Assembly (NCBI GenBank): GCA_002205965.3
Contig: NADL03000775.1
Coordinates: forward strand, 124,001 to 188,000
Length of the DNA stretch: 64,000 nt
Source of the DNA: Kappaphycus alvarezii
Lineage: Eukaryota; Rhodophyta; Florideophyceae; Gigartinales; Solieriaceae
Direction of reading: 5' to 3'
In this document: positions 44,535 to 56,700 of the stretch, piece by piece
Position numbering within the stretch: the stretch's first letter is position 1
Layout: every line of letters starts with the position of its first letter
Notes under the pieces: generated by a model
What the model was told of the DNA's origin: nothing
What the model saw: only the letters and a program-made list of their open reading frames with translations
Database searches by the model: none
Position numbers and translations under genes: made by a program

Positions 44535-45100
44535 ATGTACTGTAACCATATTTCGAAGTACTTTTGCTGGACCCCACCTACCTTAGCCACATATATAAAT
44601 TCAAGCAGTTGAGTAAACCTTGTTACACTTACATCAAGTGTTACAAGAAGCTGCAGCTGACAGCTATCGGGATAAACAAGCAGGGCCACACTACCAGACC
44701 CATCATGCCATTCACCCTCGCCCATCTGTCCAAGAGCAAATTACGGCTCCGTCCTTTTCCCGGGCAGAAGTTCTTTCCTTTGCCCACCCCCATTCCCCAC
44801 CTCGAATGTTTCAACTCTCATCTGGCCCACCATGATCCGCAGCCAACTATAAGTCCGTGCACGAAAAGTCCCCTCCCGCTGCGCCACACCCAGACCGGTG
44901 TTCGAGTGGACTCGCACGGCGACCAGTCTGTCATTTAGCGATCAATCTCTTTACTGAGGTATTAATACTGCATCCGTTGGTTAACAGGCGCCGCCATACG
45001 CTAAATCTCTCCGCTTCGCTCCGCCTTTCCCGCTATTTTCTCCGCACTAATCACCTGCCGCACAGCTTGGGTCCTCTAAACGCTCCTCTGCATCAAGGTT
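44535..45100. other. spacer between the transposase and its probable partner gene
   Basis: Plus-strand frames (44564-44938, 44857-45141) are proline/serine-rich and without motifs. They are probably antisense shadows of the partner gene's C-terminal region. Confidence 0.3.
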
Positions 45101-45930
45101 ACGACCAGAAGACTGAGCCTGCTGGAGAACATCCATCGTAATTCGGAACTTTTGAAGCTCCATTTTCTGAGCAGCCCCCTATTCTTCTCTCCTTTCTAAA
45201 CGAGCGCGCTCGCGCTCAGCTTTCTCTTCCTCAAAGCGTTCCCGATCCAGCTCCAGTCGCTGAGACTCGATCTCATTTCTTCGAGCGTCTCCCTTCTCTA
45301 AAGCTTTAGTAAAGGCGGCAGTCTTTTCCTCTATCATAGTTATGGCTTTTCTCTTTTTTTTCTCCCGCTACCAGAAATGCTTCATACGTCAGTGTCTTGC
45401 ACCTTATCCCCATCCTCAAGGACCACAACCGCATCTTCATCACTTTCCTCACGGCGTTGTGTCGCTTACTTCCATATTTCCGCCCCAGTAGCTCCTTTCG
45501 CGCCTCTTCGTCTGCCATCTTTTGTCGCTTGGCGTTTCGCTTTTTTTCGAAGTCGGAGCGAGCGTCGCGCATTACGCTTAAGAGCCCCCTCAGCTCCTCG
45601 AGCTCTACTCCGACGCCAATCATGCGGCTTTCCACTCTGTCATAGCAGTCAAATCGTTCCTGCAAACGTTTATATATTTCTTAAACAGACTTTCATGTCA
45701 CTGCATCTCGGAGACGTTTTGTTGCATTTATTTTGGCCGCAGCTATCCCGAAGCGCTCGAGTTTTCCGCCATTCGGAGGTATGTGCGCTTTGGCAGCGGC
45801 GACCTCTCTTATGAGTACAAGGTCGTCTTCGCTGGAAAAGCGCGACCGCAGGCCAAGGTTATGTGTTACACGGTTCGGCCGGGAGCCACCCTCGAGAGCG
45901 ACTTGCTGCGCATGCGCAAGGGACGAAGGA
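45101..45930 (-). pseudogene. Myb/SANT-like DNA-binding partner of a Harbinger transposon
   Basis: Followed on the minus strand through several frames. It runs from about 45860 with REVAAAKAHIPPNGGKLERF and AAKINATKRLRDAV, then LQERFDCYDRVESRMIGVGV and ELEELRGLLSVMRDARSDFE, a basic segment, and a charged coiled coil (about 45285-45150, ERFEEEKAERERARLERREE) near the end. This layout (trihelix/Myb-like fold, then coiled coil) matches the second protein of PIF/Harbinger transposons, which recruits the transposase to the ends. The 45306-45665 part is the longest clean frame. Assignment to the 43.6-kb transposase rests on their convergent placement. Confidence 0.5.
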
Positions 45931-46409
45931 TGAGGGAGAGGTAGGAATAATAGGGATAGAGGGGAGGGGTTTTCGGGCAGAGTCTCTTGTTGGCGTTTCT
46001 AAAGGGCTGTGGTCAGTCCTGAGCCCTTCCATTTTTATCCCGGTGGCGGTCGAGTCGGACCGTTGGAGGGAACTGTTCCCGCTTTTTTCTGCGCACAGGA
46101 TTTCTCACATGACTTCACCAACTACCCCAAATTCTGTTCTGTTCGTCACGCAGTGTTTGCGGAATTCTGCAATACCTATAACACGTTGCAACGTGTGCAA
46201 GAATTTTGCCTCACGGCATTTCAAATTTCGCGTGCATTAGAGTTGTCCGCAAGGTAAAACGAGATTTCATTCAAAACTGGTTCTAAATTTTCTGTCCGCA
46301 AAGTCAGTCACATTTGGACAAAACTCGCAAATTTTTCAGTCGCTCTTCACTTGGTCATCCACATCTATCTTTCTCCATCTCCCAAACGTCTAACATCGCA
46401 TACTGTGAG

Positions 46410-47565
46410 ATGGATGAGGAAGATTCTGAGCCGCATTCCTCTCTCGCGCTCATAGTAGTGAGCCAAACACTTACATTTTATTCTGCTGCCTCGTCCGCTT
46501 GTAACTTTCTTCGCATTATTTGTGAGGAGGCTGGCTTAGATGCTGATGGTGACTTTTCTGTCAACACCGAATATCCGAAGACGGAGCGACTACAGAGCCT
46601 TCTGACCTCCCATGTATCCCTATTTAAGACCATAACTGGCTTTTACCCTGGCGCGTTTGAGTCTCTTGCATCCGTTGTTTGCCCTGCGCTACTCTTAAGA
46701 GCACGCTCGACACGAAACGCACGGGTCATGGTTGGACGTCCATCCAAGCTCACACCACAGGATCGTCTGCTATCTACAGTTTTATACCTACGACATAATG
46801 ACACCATAAGGTATGAATCCTCTTCATGGAACTGCTCTCGCACATCTCTGCACAATGATACCGCGTTTGTTTCTGAAACCATATGCGAGATCTTAGTTTC
46901 AGAAATTTCATGGCCTTCCCCGCAACGCCGTGCGGAGCTGCGAAATCGTATTCCGGCTCTCCCAGGGTGTATTGGGCATGTGGATGGGACGCTTTGTAAA
47001 ATTAAACGCCCGACATGTTCTGATGATCGTTTGTATTTTAATGGGCGGAAGAAGATCTACTGTTTCAACAATGTAGTCATCATTGACCATGACGGCTTTT
47101 TTATCTACGTTTCTGGAGGCTACGCCGGCTCCTTTCACGATGCGCATGTTCTGAGAAACAGAGCTAGCCTCTAATTGGCAAGAATATTTCGAGGTGGATG
47201 CTGAAAGTCCACATCCTCTCGAGTACCTATTAGGTGACCCTGGATACATGGGTCTGGATCATTTCATAATGAGGAGACTAGATTCTCGTGAGGTCAGTGA
47301 TATTAACGACCCAATCATTCGGGCCTTTAATAAGATGCACGCTGGTTACCGTGTATCTGTTGAGTGGGGTATAGGGGGACTCAAGATGAAGTTCAAAAAG
47401 TTTCTGGACACATGTCCTAACCGCCGCTCCACATTTGATCTCCTCTTTCGTACAGCAGCCATTCTAACTAACTTCCTTCATAGACGCCGGCAGAATTTTA
47501 GTTCTTCTATTGAGGAGAGTGCCAGCGAGAGGATCATGGGGTTTTATCGATTCTTGATGAGATGA
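46410..47565 (+). pseudogene. Harbinger transposase of the complete element, one frameshift
   Basis: The listed frame opens at a TTG (46314), but the ATG at 46410 (MDEEDSEPHSS) is the better start. A helix-turn-helix-like region (LTPQDRLLSTVLYLRHNDTI) precedes the core. CIGHVDGTLCKIKRP gives the first Asp (about 46980), YFNGRKKIYCFNNVVIIDHD follows, YLLGDPGYMGLDHFIMRR gives the second Asp (about 47230), and YRVSVEWGIGGLKMKFKKFL gives the Glu (about 47360). The first frame ends with TAA at 47172-47174; the second is open from LASNWQEYFEVD before the GTG at 47194. One indel between 47155 and 47172 joins them. With that corrected all catalytic residues are in one frame, so the element may be functional. 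Confidence 0.78.
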
Positions 47566-47694
47566 TGAGGTCAGCTATAGTTTTATAAGAACAAACACCT
47601 ATTGATAAGTTCTACAGATTTGTGAAAGCAGACATCCGTTCTTTAAACTGTTCTTCTGTTATGACCATGTTATCCCGGAGCTTTATCAGCCTGT

Positions 47695-48818
47695 TTATCT
47701 TGCGATCGATCTCTGCGCTGTTGTGTGCTTCCAGCTGAGCATTAAGGTTCGCTCGCTGTCTATCTCGCAGGGCTTTTTTGTCCTCCAAGTCATTCTTGAT
47801 AACATATTTTGTTCCTCAAGAGCCGCTACTAGGTCCGTAGTACCGCTGGAAATGGTTTTCGTCATGTCCGAAATGGCGGTCACCGCACCCTCTAACAACT
47901 CCTTCTTGGTCTTGAACTTCACCTCTACCCCACTTCCTTCTGATCCAACATTATTGCTGCCTGTATTACTGCCGAACCGGATACTAAATGCTCCCGGAAG
48001 CTGCTCATTTTCTTCTTGTTATAGGTATCCGATTCTTTGAGGCGCCGCAACATGTCGACATCCTGCACTGTGGCCTTATTTAAACCACACTCTGCCAAGT
48101 CAGAGTCCCCAGTTCCTATCTCTCTGAGCGCCGATCGAAGGGAATCCTGAAGAACTCGCTCTGCTGGCAGCTTAGCCTTCTCCCCGCTATTACCCGTAGC
48201 CTTGCACTTCGCATCATGATCCTTTAAATAGTCTTGATAAACGAGTTTCCAGACCAGCCCCGGCACCTTTTGAACTACCCGCTTCCGCCCACGGCAGTAT
48301 TCCGCAAAGTTTCGATTGTAACTTGCGGTCAAAACCACAAGAGCGTCGGCACTAACAGCACTCAGTCGCGATTTTTTCGCATAAGGCCCTTCTAGGCCCT
48401 ACTTCGCGGCGCGCCTCTAACATGAGGTGCAGATGGGCACGGATATACCAGTTCGGTTTCGGGGGCACATTGATGTCGTTCAGGGGTACATCTCAAGAGG
48501 CACAGGGATAGTAGTAGTTTTCAGCACGGCTGCAATACCGTCTTGGTATCTATCGGTGGCATCCATTTGACGGACTGCTCGGTCACCTCGCTCAGGGTTC
48601 ATCGTAAGGAAAGCTTGACTGGAGGCAGTGACGGATAAAGGAGGACCGAAAGGCGAGTTTTGGGAAGGTTTCAGAGTGGGAGTGTTGTTGGGAAGATTAA
48701 AGTGCTTTCGGAAGCTCTTTGTGATCGATAGAGAAGGATGGTTGGGGTCAGTTGGGGGGTTTGAGAGCGGGGGTGTTGTTAAGTGTGCTTTGGGGCTACT
48801 TTTTGTGTAAGTAATCAA
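47695..48818 (-). pseudogene. second gene of the Harbinger element, broken at homopolymers
   Basis: Minus-strand frames 48818-48480, ~48477-48338, 48338-47925 and 47922-47695 form one protein when one base is added at each of several short runs. These are GGGG at 48484-48487, a G-run near 48400, and CCCC at 47928-47931 (giving EVGVEVKFKTKKELLEG). The middle is lysine-rich (NFAEYCRGRKRVVQKVPGLV), and the end is helical with LVAALEEQNMLSRM. A Myb/SANT-like role as transposase partner is inferred from position, since no clear tryptophan spacing was seen. Confidence 0.5.
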
Positions 48819-49139
48819 AGCCCAATGTGAGTCGGGAAAAGTCGGAATTTTTTTCGAGTTTTGGAGGCCTTGTGAATTTGCCCAAACTCGTTCGAAATTC
48901 AGTCAAGATAAAAATCCCGTTTTGATTATTTTCGGAAAAACTCGCAATTTACGTACTTTGCGGACAACTCTATTATATCCCTAATGATGTGTGAATACTG
49001 TATTATATCTAACGTTGCTTGTCTGCTGGCTGGCCACCCGTCGACTTTTTGGTAGACTGTTGCTGGTGCTAGCATTCGACAGCAGTGATTTCTACATTGC
49101 TTCTACCATCGGTACATGTATTTACTATGACACGCAGAT

Positions 49140-49997
49140 TTGCAACTTCAAATGGGTTCCAGCCAATTCATAAATCTCAATAAAGGAACCCCCTTTTTCC
49201 CCTGTATTATATCCCAGGTGCAATTTTGCGTCGATTTCCCGAATGCGACGGAATACCGAGATTTTTGGATAACTTTTGCGGCAATTTTTATGCAGATCTG
49301 GTATTGCGAATACTGTCGCATTACAGTAGATGTTATCTTCACATACTGTAAGCAACGGTACAGTAGATTTTCTTGCGATTTAAGATTTGCGCAACCTTGC
49401 TATCTCTCTCCCACCTGGATAGGGAGGAGGTCACAAGAAGGAATCAGCAACGTCGACGCAATCAGTCCTTTGTCCCGCCACGGTGCTCAGCCCTGGCCTT
49501 TTCTCACCAATAAAGCTATTTGTTATCCCTATCGCTACCCTACTCTACACCTACGCTACTGTAACCCATCTTTCAGCTACCGCCAATTATTCCTGATTGT
49601 CCACAGATACCATACCTATGCAGCGCGCGCAGATAAAACGAAAATCCGGTTTCGATTCTGCTATCACTGCAAGACCTCTAGTACAATCCCACTGAAGACG
49701 CCTATTGTCGTAGTGCTTCTTGGGTCTGTCGAAAATGGCGCCCGTTCTGCACTCAAAGCTCACGGTTACTGTCAAAAAGATCTTGAAAAAAATAACCACC
49801 TCTCGTTCTGTGATGGAATGGCTGATTCGATACTGAATGCTGCGAAATCTACTTTGGATTTCTTCTCATCACCATCTGGGCAAGCTGGATCTTATACAGA
49901 CACATCCTTTACCCCACTGGACACTGAAGATGTGGAGCATTATCTCAAGGATTTGCGACGGACTGTAGTGCAATCCGGGTTCGGGTCCGACCGGTAG
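49140..49997 (+). other. 285-residue open frame that includes a dispersed repeat
   Basis: The frame is continuous but its first two thirds lie in a repeat also found at 61826-62165 in a different protein context, so coding use is doubtful there. The last ~110 residues (RFCYHCKTSSTIPLKTPIVV, then SILNAAKSTLDFFSSPSGQA and DTEDVEHYLKDLRRTVVQ) look more protein-like and are unrecognised. It may be the start of an unidentified transposon gene. Confidence 0.3.
49315..49640 (+). repeat. dispersed ~330-bp repeat, copy 1
   Basis: It starts GTCGCATTACAGTAGATGTT and matches 61829-62140 at roughly 80% with small indels. It includes CAATAAAGCTATT followed by CCCTATCGCTACCCTACTCTA. The type (LTR, SINE or UTR) is not settled. 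Confidence 0.75.
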
Positions 49998-50280
49998 ACC
50001 AGAGAATGTTGGGCGATCAGAGTCTGGCTCTGGAATACCAGAAAGTAGATTGGAAACGACCAAAAAAATGGGAATAAATAACAACACAACCGACAACAAT
50101 GCGGAGGGCGAAGAAAGGGGAGAGGGGTGAAGGTCGTATGATACAATTCAAGCGCGACGGAAGTGGCGGCCAAGGGGTAAGCCTTGCAAAAGTTCCTGGA
50201 ATCAGGGGTCTCCGTTCGCAGTAGTTTTGCGCAGCTGAGGGGGCCTGGATATCGTTAGAGGCTGGTGGTAGAGTGGGAGG

Positions 50281-50610
50281 ACGCGGGGAGCGCCGAAGTG
50301 AAAAAGGACGCTTAGGCTGAGGCGGTTTGAGTCGGTTGGCAAACGTACGCGCGTCTGCTTCGCCGGAAAACAGGGGGTCGCTCGATCGTGCTTCTCACTT
50401 CCAAAAAGAGAGGAGCTCGGAGCCTCCGACGGTAAAACGTGGATAGGGTTAGAGAGGGGGTGGCCGCGGGACGCGCCGGGGTGAAAGAGGACGCTTGGAC
50501 TGAGTCAGTTCGCAAACGCACGCGCGTCGGCTTCGCCGAGAAACAGGGGGTCACTCGATCTTGCTTCTCATTTCCATAACGAGAGGAGTTGGGAGCCTCC
50601 GACGGTACTA
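50281..50610. repeat. tandem duplication, ~175-bp unit, two copies
   Basis: The stretch GGACGCTTAGGCTGAG (50306) to AGCCTCCGACGGTA (ending 50434) recurs as GGACGCTTGGACTGAG (50489) to AGCCTCCGACGGTA (ending 50607), about 80% identical with a ~10-bp length difference. It is GC-rich. No gene is recognised from 49998 to 52090; fragments such as 51010-51243 are unidentified. Confidence 0.7.
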
Positions 50611-53600
50611 TTTACAATTGAAGCAACCAGATAGCTCCTAGTTCTATTAGTACGACTTGCGCGGCTTCAGCGAAACAGGTTATCACTACGAAAATCAGCG
50701 ATTCGATAGGCTTGTGGCTGGGAAGCCACCTCATACAAATATTCACAAAGTATCCAGTATCGGGGCTCTTTGCGCAGTACATTCAGTAATGTGTGCCACG
50801 GAGGGCCACGCTCTACGCAAGAATATCTATTGTGACCACCCATGCCACACTGCCACCTGCTCATCCTGTCCATGTAGTGTACATTGCACTCTGTAAGTGC
50901 AAAAATTGTTAGCCAGGTGTAAGCCATGTGTACATACAGTAAGCAGCCTGCCTACTGTGCTGCGACATGCGGTAGTAGCCTGGTTTTGGCCCACGTCGAT
51001 AAGTGAATAGTGAAATCCAAAAAAAGTAAACCATATCATTCCCGAATAGCTTCCATCATTTCCTTCAATGCGCGCGATTGGCGGCGACGCACACCTGCAT
51101 ACCGCCTTGCACCACACCGACCCCGGACCAAGATTTCAATGAAGCTTGTTTCAACATGCCGATGTTTTCAGTCTTTGTTCGAGTTCTTATCGTCGTTCTT
51201 AATGGATTTGAAGACACCAGAGAAGATTAATCCGCTTTATTGACCACTCCAGATCCGAAAAGGACGACCAGAAGGTTGAAGTCAATGATTTGGTTCTCTA
51301 TTTTATGGAAGTTGATTTGAATCACGCGAATAGTATCTTTGACAAGTTTAAGATCAAGAAAGGCCACCCGAATTCTTTGTTGAACAAGGAAACCCTCTCT
51401 CTCCTGTATTCAATGCGCGGTGTCAGTACTTCTCGTCTAGGAACGGAACACCGTCAGAAAATGGGAAATCCAACACACACACACCGAGACCCACAGAGTG
51501 TTCACTGTCCCTCTTTCTCTTTAAGCACCCTGCGATGAAGTAGCACAGCTCGCAGACGGCGAGGAGAAATGGAGTTGGAAGAGCAGGGGTAATTCCTTGG
51601 ACGGCTGGACGGTATACTTGTCCTCCGGTTGTAAGGTCGGGCCGTGGTCTGCGGAATGCCTTAAACTTGATAAGGATCGATTCCAAAGAATCTCAGACAC
51701 CAGGGGTGTAATAATGGACAAAGAAGATGTAGTAGTGGGTCAGCAGTGCTGAATATCTCCTTTGGAGATAAGTATGTTGTCACCAACGACAACCTTGAAG
51801 TTACTATTTGTATATAGAAGCCGGAGTCTGGGGCGCCAAGCGGGAGTAAATTCACAAACAAACAACAAAAGGGGTATTATAATATTGGATAGAGAAGAGA
51901 TAATTAAAAAGGGCGGAACCCGGGCGGATAAACGTGGCTTTAGCCAAAGTTGCCGTTGGCAAGGTTTCTGCAAAGGCGGAGGTTGGTAGTCAATTTCAAA
52001 GCCAACCCCGGGGTGACTGTTTAATCTGGGGCCCTAGTGGCGGGGTAGGTATAAATAATAGTTAACTAGGTTAGGGTTATCTACAACGAAGGGGTGAGTG
52101 AAGTTAGGGTTAGCCAAGTTAGGGAGATAAGTAAATTTGACACTTGGCCCAATAGGTGCCTTTCACCTGCGAAAATATCAGGTCCAATTAGGGGCCGAGT
52201 GGTCCAGATTGTAAGCCCTCAAGCCCCGTCGGCTAAGTATACAGTACCAGGAATAATAGTGGGCGACAAAAGAAAATTGCCCTTAGTGTACAATACAGTG
52301 CCTGCTGAGTAGCAGTGAATCAGATCAAAAGAAGAGCACCAAAAATCAGCTCTGCAGATGGCAGTACAGTGTGAGAGCAAATTGAACTACATATTCGCTT
52401 CAATAACAGGAAAGCTACCAAAATCCGAAGTTTGCCGCAAGTTCAAGTAGACGCTCGAATGAATTTGGAAATGTTCCCTGTCCTGTATTCAATGATCAGG
52501 ACAAAAAAAATTTTAGAAATACCGAGAATCAGGAGCAAGATGGACCCGTTTATTTCCCCAGCACCCGCTGCAATAACTAAGGACATAGGGAATCGCGCAA
52601 GGCGAGCTATGTTAACAGATGTTCAAGGATTGAAAGTTTTCTGGGACTTACGCGAAGATATATCCGAGACTCTCAAGCCCCATATAGTTTGCCCCCATCA
52701 ATACCATCCGTGCAAACCACAGAAAGCCAATTACTTCGTTCACGCTCCCGATGGTGCCGGGGAAAGTTCAACTTTGAGAACTGTGACGATGGAAATAATC
52801 ACGCTGAGGTTGTAAACGTCATAATCGTTGAATATGTTTGCAACGATGGACAGTCTCAAATCAAAGGAACTTTGGAAAGTCTTCGTTTGTGATGGTTTAT
52901 GCATGAAAAAAGCTTCTTTGAATTATCCGGAGTTCTATCGAAACTCGCTTCCCATATCATCGAGCTTATTTCTCAATGCTCTCGAGATTTTCGTACGGAC
53001 GCTCATTAGTTGGATTACTTCAGATAGCACGCGACAGAGTTTCAGGAGTGTTCCCAGATCCCCATTCAGAACATAATTTCCCAAGGCTACTCTTTCAACA
53101 AGTTTGTGACGATCATTCACTAGTCTATTCAATGATGGATAGATCGAGAGAGAGAGGGAGCGAGAGAGCCAGTCATGAGTGAGGGAGGGAGCAGGTGAGC
53201 AGGAGAGAGAGGGAAGGGTAGAAAGAGTGAGGGACCGAGAAGGAGAGATGAGAGAGGGGAAGGTGGTGAGGAACTTTACTATGGTAGGAGATGGAGAGAG
53301 ACAGGGGCTTAAATAGTCTTCAAAGCGAGTCGACTGATGCTTTCTGTTGATCTAAGGAAATTTACAGAAGACATGTAGACGAAGGTGAGCGTCTAACCCT
53401 AAACTTGCTTGAGCTGATCTAAAGTAGATCAGCTCGAGCGTATAGCACTGCACAGTGCATAAACATAACGGTCAAGTTCTAGGTTGAACGGTAAAATACA
53501 GTAATAACTGTAAGCATCTTTGCGAGTTTTCAGCTGTCAGAAAAAGACAAAGAAGTGAAATTACACTAACCTCCAAAACCTCCGCCAGATTCGACTCCTT

Positions 53601-53764
53601 ACCGGAACCGGATATGAAGCCTCGTCGACCTTCGTCATAAAATATCCTGATGATATGCTCACAAATATGACTCACTACGGTAGAAATCCAAGAAAAACTA
53701 GCCATTAAAAGTATTCACACCGATCAAATGGGGAAAAAGCCGTCGATCTGCCAATTTATTCGAG
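50611..53764. other. interval with unidentified frames and GA-rich simple sequence
   Basis: Plus-strand frames at 52094-52312, 52432-52815 and 52828-53076 show no domain; 52432-52815 (DVQGLKVFWDLREDISETLK) could be a decayed Gag of the copia element that follows. 53140-53310 is GAGA/GGGA-rich. A perfect 11-bp hairpin with a 3-nt loop lies at 53411-53435 (GAGCTGATCTA and its complement). Confidence 0.35.
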
Positions 53765-56700
53765 GTGTCCCGGAAACGCAACGAATGCCGCAAGTGTGGA
53801 GCTCCTAACTGGAATACAAGCCATCGGTGTGCTCACGGTGCTTTAGAAGGGCATGCTCGCCGCCTTATTAGGGACAGAGAGTCTTTTACCTACGTTCTTT
53901 TGGATTTCATAAAGTGTGAAGAAGCTGCTTCATTGAATTACGAGAGTGGCCATACAGACGTACAAAACCCTCCAAATGGAAACCAAGACTTGGCTGAATT
54001 CTACTCTCACTTCTTTGACGAGACTGGGCCCCCTCATGGAGACTACTTTCCCTTTCATGAAATTACGATTGAAGCTGCCGCGCACGACATTCTATTAACT
54101 CATATCTCTACGACAATGGGCGAATATAATCGCGTGCATTCGTATTTTCTTCTGGACAGCGGGGACTTTTAGAGCCACGTCGTCGCCATGAAGAAACTCC
54201 CACACCGAATTTTGATAGAGAAGAATTGATCTTTGGGCAGATATCTGCGTTTTGAAAATAAGGACAGAAATATCTCTTAGCCACCCATTGGGTTTCGTTT
54301 GCGACGTTGATGGCCCAAAATATTTTATCGTTCGTAAGAAACTCAATTGAGTATTCGACGCCTTCGGCGTTCAAAACAGAGAAATAAGCCCCTCCCGTAA
54401 TCGTTTCAGGTTTGCATATGCATTTTACTAATCCTTTGGTTTCGTTTTACTCCGTCTAGATACCTCCATTAGAATAAAAGTTATTTCTGTTGAGCTGTAT
54501 ATGGTTGATGCGGATAATCCCGCACTGCTCGGTTTGAATGTTCTGGGGTTTTTTCAATTGCGTAGCCCACATCACCACGAATCAAAGGGAAATATACATC
54601 GAAAGTTGGCATGCACCGATGTTTTGGGCGGCTAGTAATCACCTCTATGTCCTGATGAGATTCCTTGCTGACACGTATTTCAACCTGTGGGAGAGCTATA
54701 CTGTATTATATCTGCGCAAGTGAGCTCTTCGCTTCCTACTGTTGGGCTACGAAGCCCATTCTGTACTCACGAAAAAATGCTGTACTCTCGAAAGAGGCGT
54801 ACTGTACTAGCCCAACGTTGCACTGTAGTCATCCAACACCTCACTGTAATGTACTTGGGCAACGCAATGCTGTAATTGTGCAATTGATGCCTTCAATTCC
54901 TGCGGCACATGAGGGGAAGCGCGCAATTTACAGTAACCATTCACCTATGTATTTATTTAGCTTGACTTTATGTAGTGCGCGTCATAGAAGGACGCAATGG
55001 GCATATAGAATATTACACGTGCATCGCTTGTGTAAATTTCTCTGCAAGCATGGCAGCAGCAAAGGCGGGGGCGACTCGAAAGATGTAATTAGGGCAATAT
55101 AAATAGGCTATCCCAGCAGCTACTGGGAATAGAAAAAGAGACCAGGGGCAGAAAAAAAGAAATAAAAGAAAAAAAGAAATCACAAAATTTTGCATCCCAG
55201 GTACGCCCATCAATTCCACGCTAAAATTCGCTGAGTTGATCTCAAAAGGCACTCGGTCAAGTAATTCTTATTGAACCACCCTACCGGCGACTCCTTCACA
55301 GCCGAGCCAAACTCGCAAAACTACACCCTAACTTCTTCCATTCATCAGAAATGAAAATTTTAATCTCACCAGGCGCTCCAGACCAGAAAAGGCCACCCCT
55401 GGGACGATAATAACGTTGCAGGATATTTCAAGAAAATGCGACCTATGCAAGAGAATCCAAAGCGCCCCTACCTGTTTCCGAGTCACATTGGGATCAGAAG
55501 GTGCAAGGTTTAACAAAAGAATATTCTTAGACATTATGTTCATCGATGGAGCCCCAGTATTGCAAATCATGAAGGAACTCGTTTCTCTACCGCTCGATTC
55601 CTAAAAATATTTTATACAGAGGAATCCTGGAAGGCAATTGCATATTACTCGGCCTGGATTTACACCAGCCTGCCTAATCGCATCCTCATTGACCAAAGAT
55701 CTCAACTGGGAAGCAAATTCATACATATCGCGCGCCTCTCGAACGCTGAAGTCAACCAAACTTGAATATAATCTCACTCTAGTTTGGGACTAGCTAACTA
55801 TACCACAGAGCCCTTGCGTCGCACTTGCAGGAGGATCATGACAATCAAGCCAAATACGGGCAAAGAACTTGTTTTAGAGTGCTTGGTTAAAGCTAAGAAT
55901 GTTGCACTCGGGTCAGAAGGCCTGGTTCCCTCTGTCCTCGTCTTTGTTGAATTCTCCCAACTCTCCATCATCAACAAGCCCAGTTCTGTCCGGCCGACGA
56001 TACAGGAGAGAAGCAACACTGCAGAGGAGGCCTGCAAGGATATGGAGACCCACACGGACAGGCTCAAAATACGCCGCGCACAGAAACATACAGTACTACC
56101 CGCGTGTGAAATTTTATACCAGCCTGGAGACAAAGTCTCGGTCTGGCGTGAGAAAAGTTTTTATAGTCGAACTGGAGAATAGGTGGGACCTTACACAGTA
56201 TTGAGCGTATACATTCGGCTGAAGCCCATCTTCTTGCGACAGCCCGACAAAGATTCTGTAAATTCATTCAACCTGTCCCAAGTCAAACCATATCTCACTC
56301 CCGAAGAGCGCCCGTCTCCAAGTCCTGCCGAGCTTAAAGACACCTTTTGCCAGTTTAAGTAGCGAAACGACAACTGAATACTAGCGACAGAGGTACTGGA
56401 AGAGAATTATGAGCTATCTAAAGGCCAAGAAATGAAAGACTCTAAAAGGAATGAGTTCAACTCTTTACTAAAGCGCGGAACCTTCAAGATTAATTCTTCG
56501 AGAAGAATGCCACCTGACAGTAACGTACCGTCCGGTATTTTCATACCTTAGTTCAAGTCTTCTATAGACGTCCAGTCAAATACAAGACCCGCTATGTTCT
56601 TGGAGGATATCGTGGCAAAATGAAAAAAATTAGTACAAACTTCCTCATCACTGCAGCCTCAGTCTGTTAGAATTCTCTAAGCAATCGCACCTACTTTTGG

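Larger units (their letters stand above)
46239..48971. mobile_element. complete PIF/Harbinger transposon with TIRs and ATT target duplication
   Basis: The left end AGAGTTGTCCGCAA at 46239-46252 is repeated inverted at the right end, finishing at 48971; one mismatch later the match continues (GTA). ATT flanks both ends (46236-46238 and 48972-48974), a 3-bp duplication as usual for this superfamily, though its typical TWA would be expected. The 2.7-kb unit carries a transposase on the plus strand and a second gene converging on the minus strand. Confidence 0.82.

Noticed and set aside
53140-53310. Possible gene in the GA-rich stretch
   Set aside because: Simple sequence; frames are low complexity.
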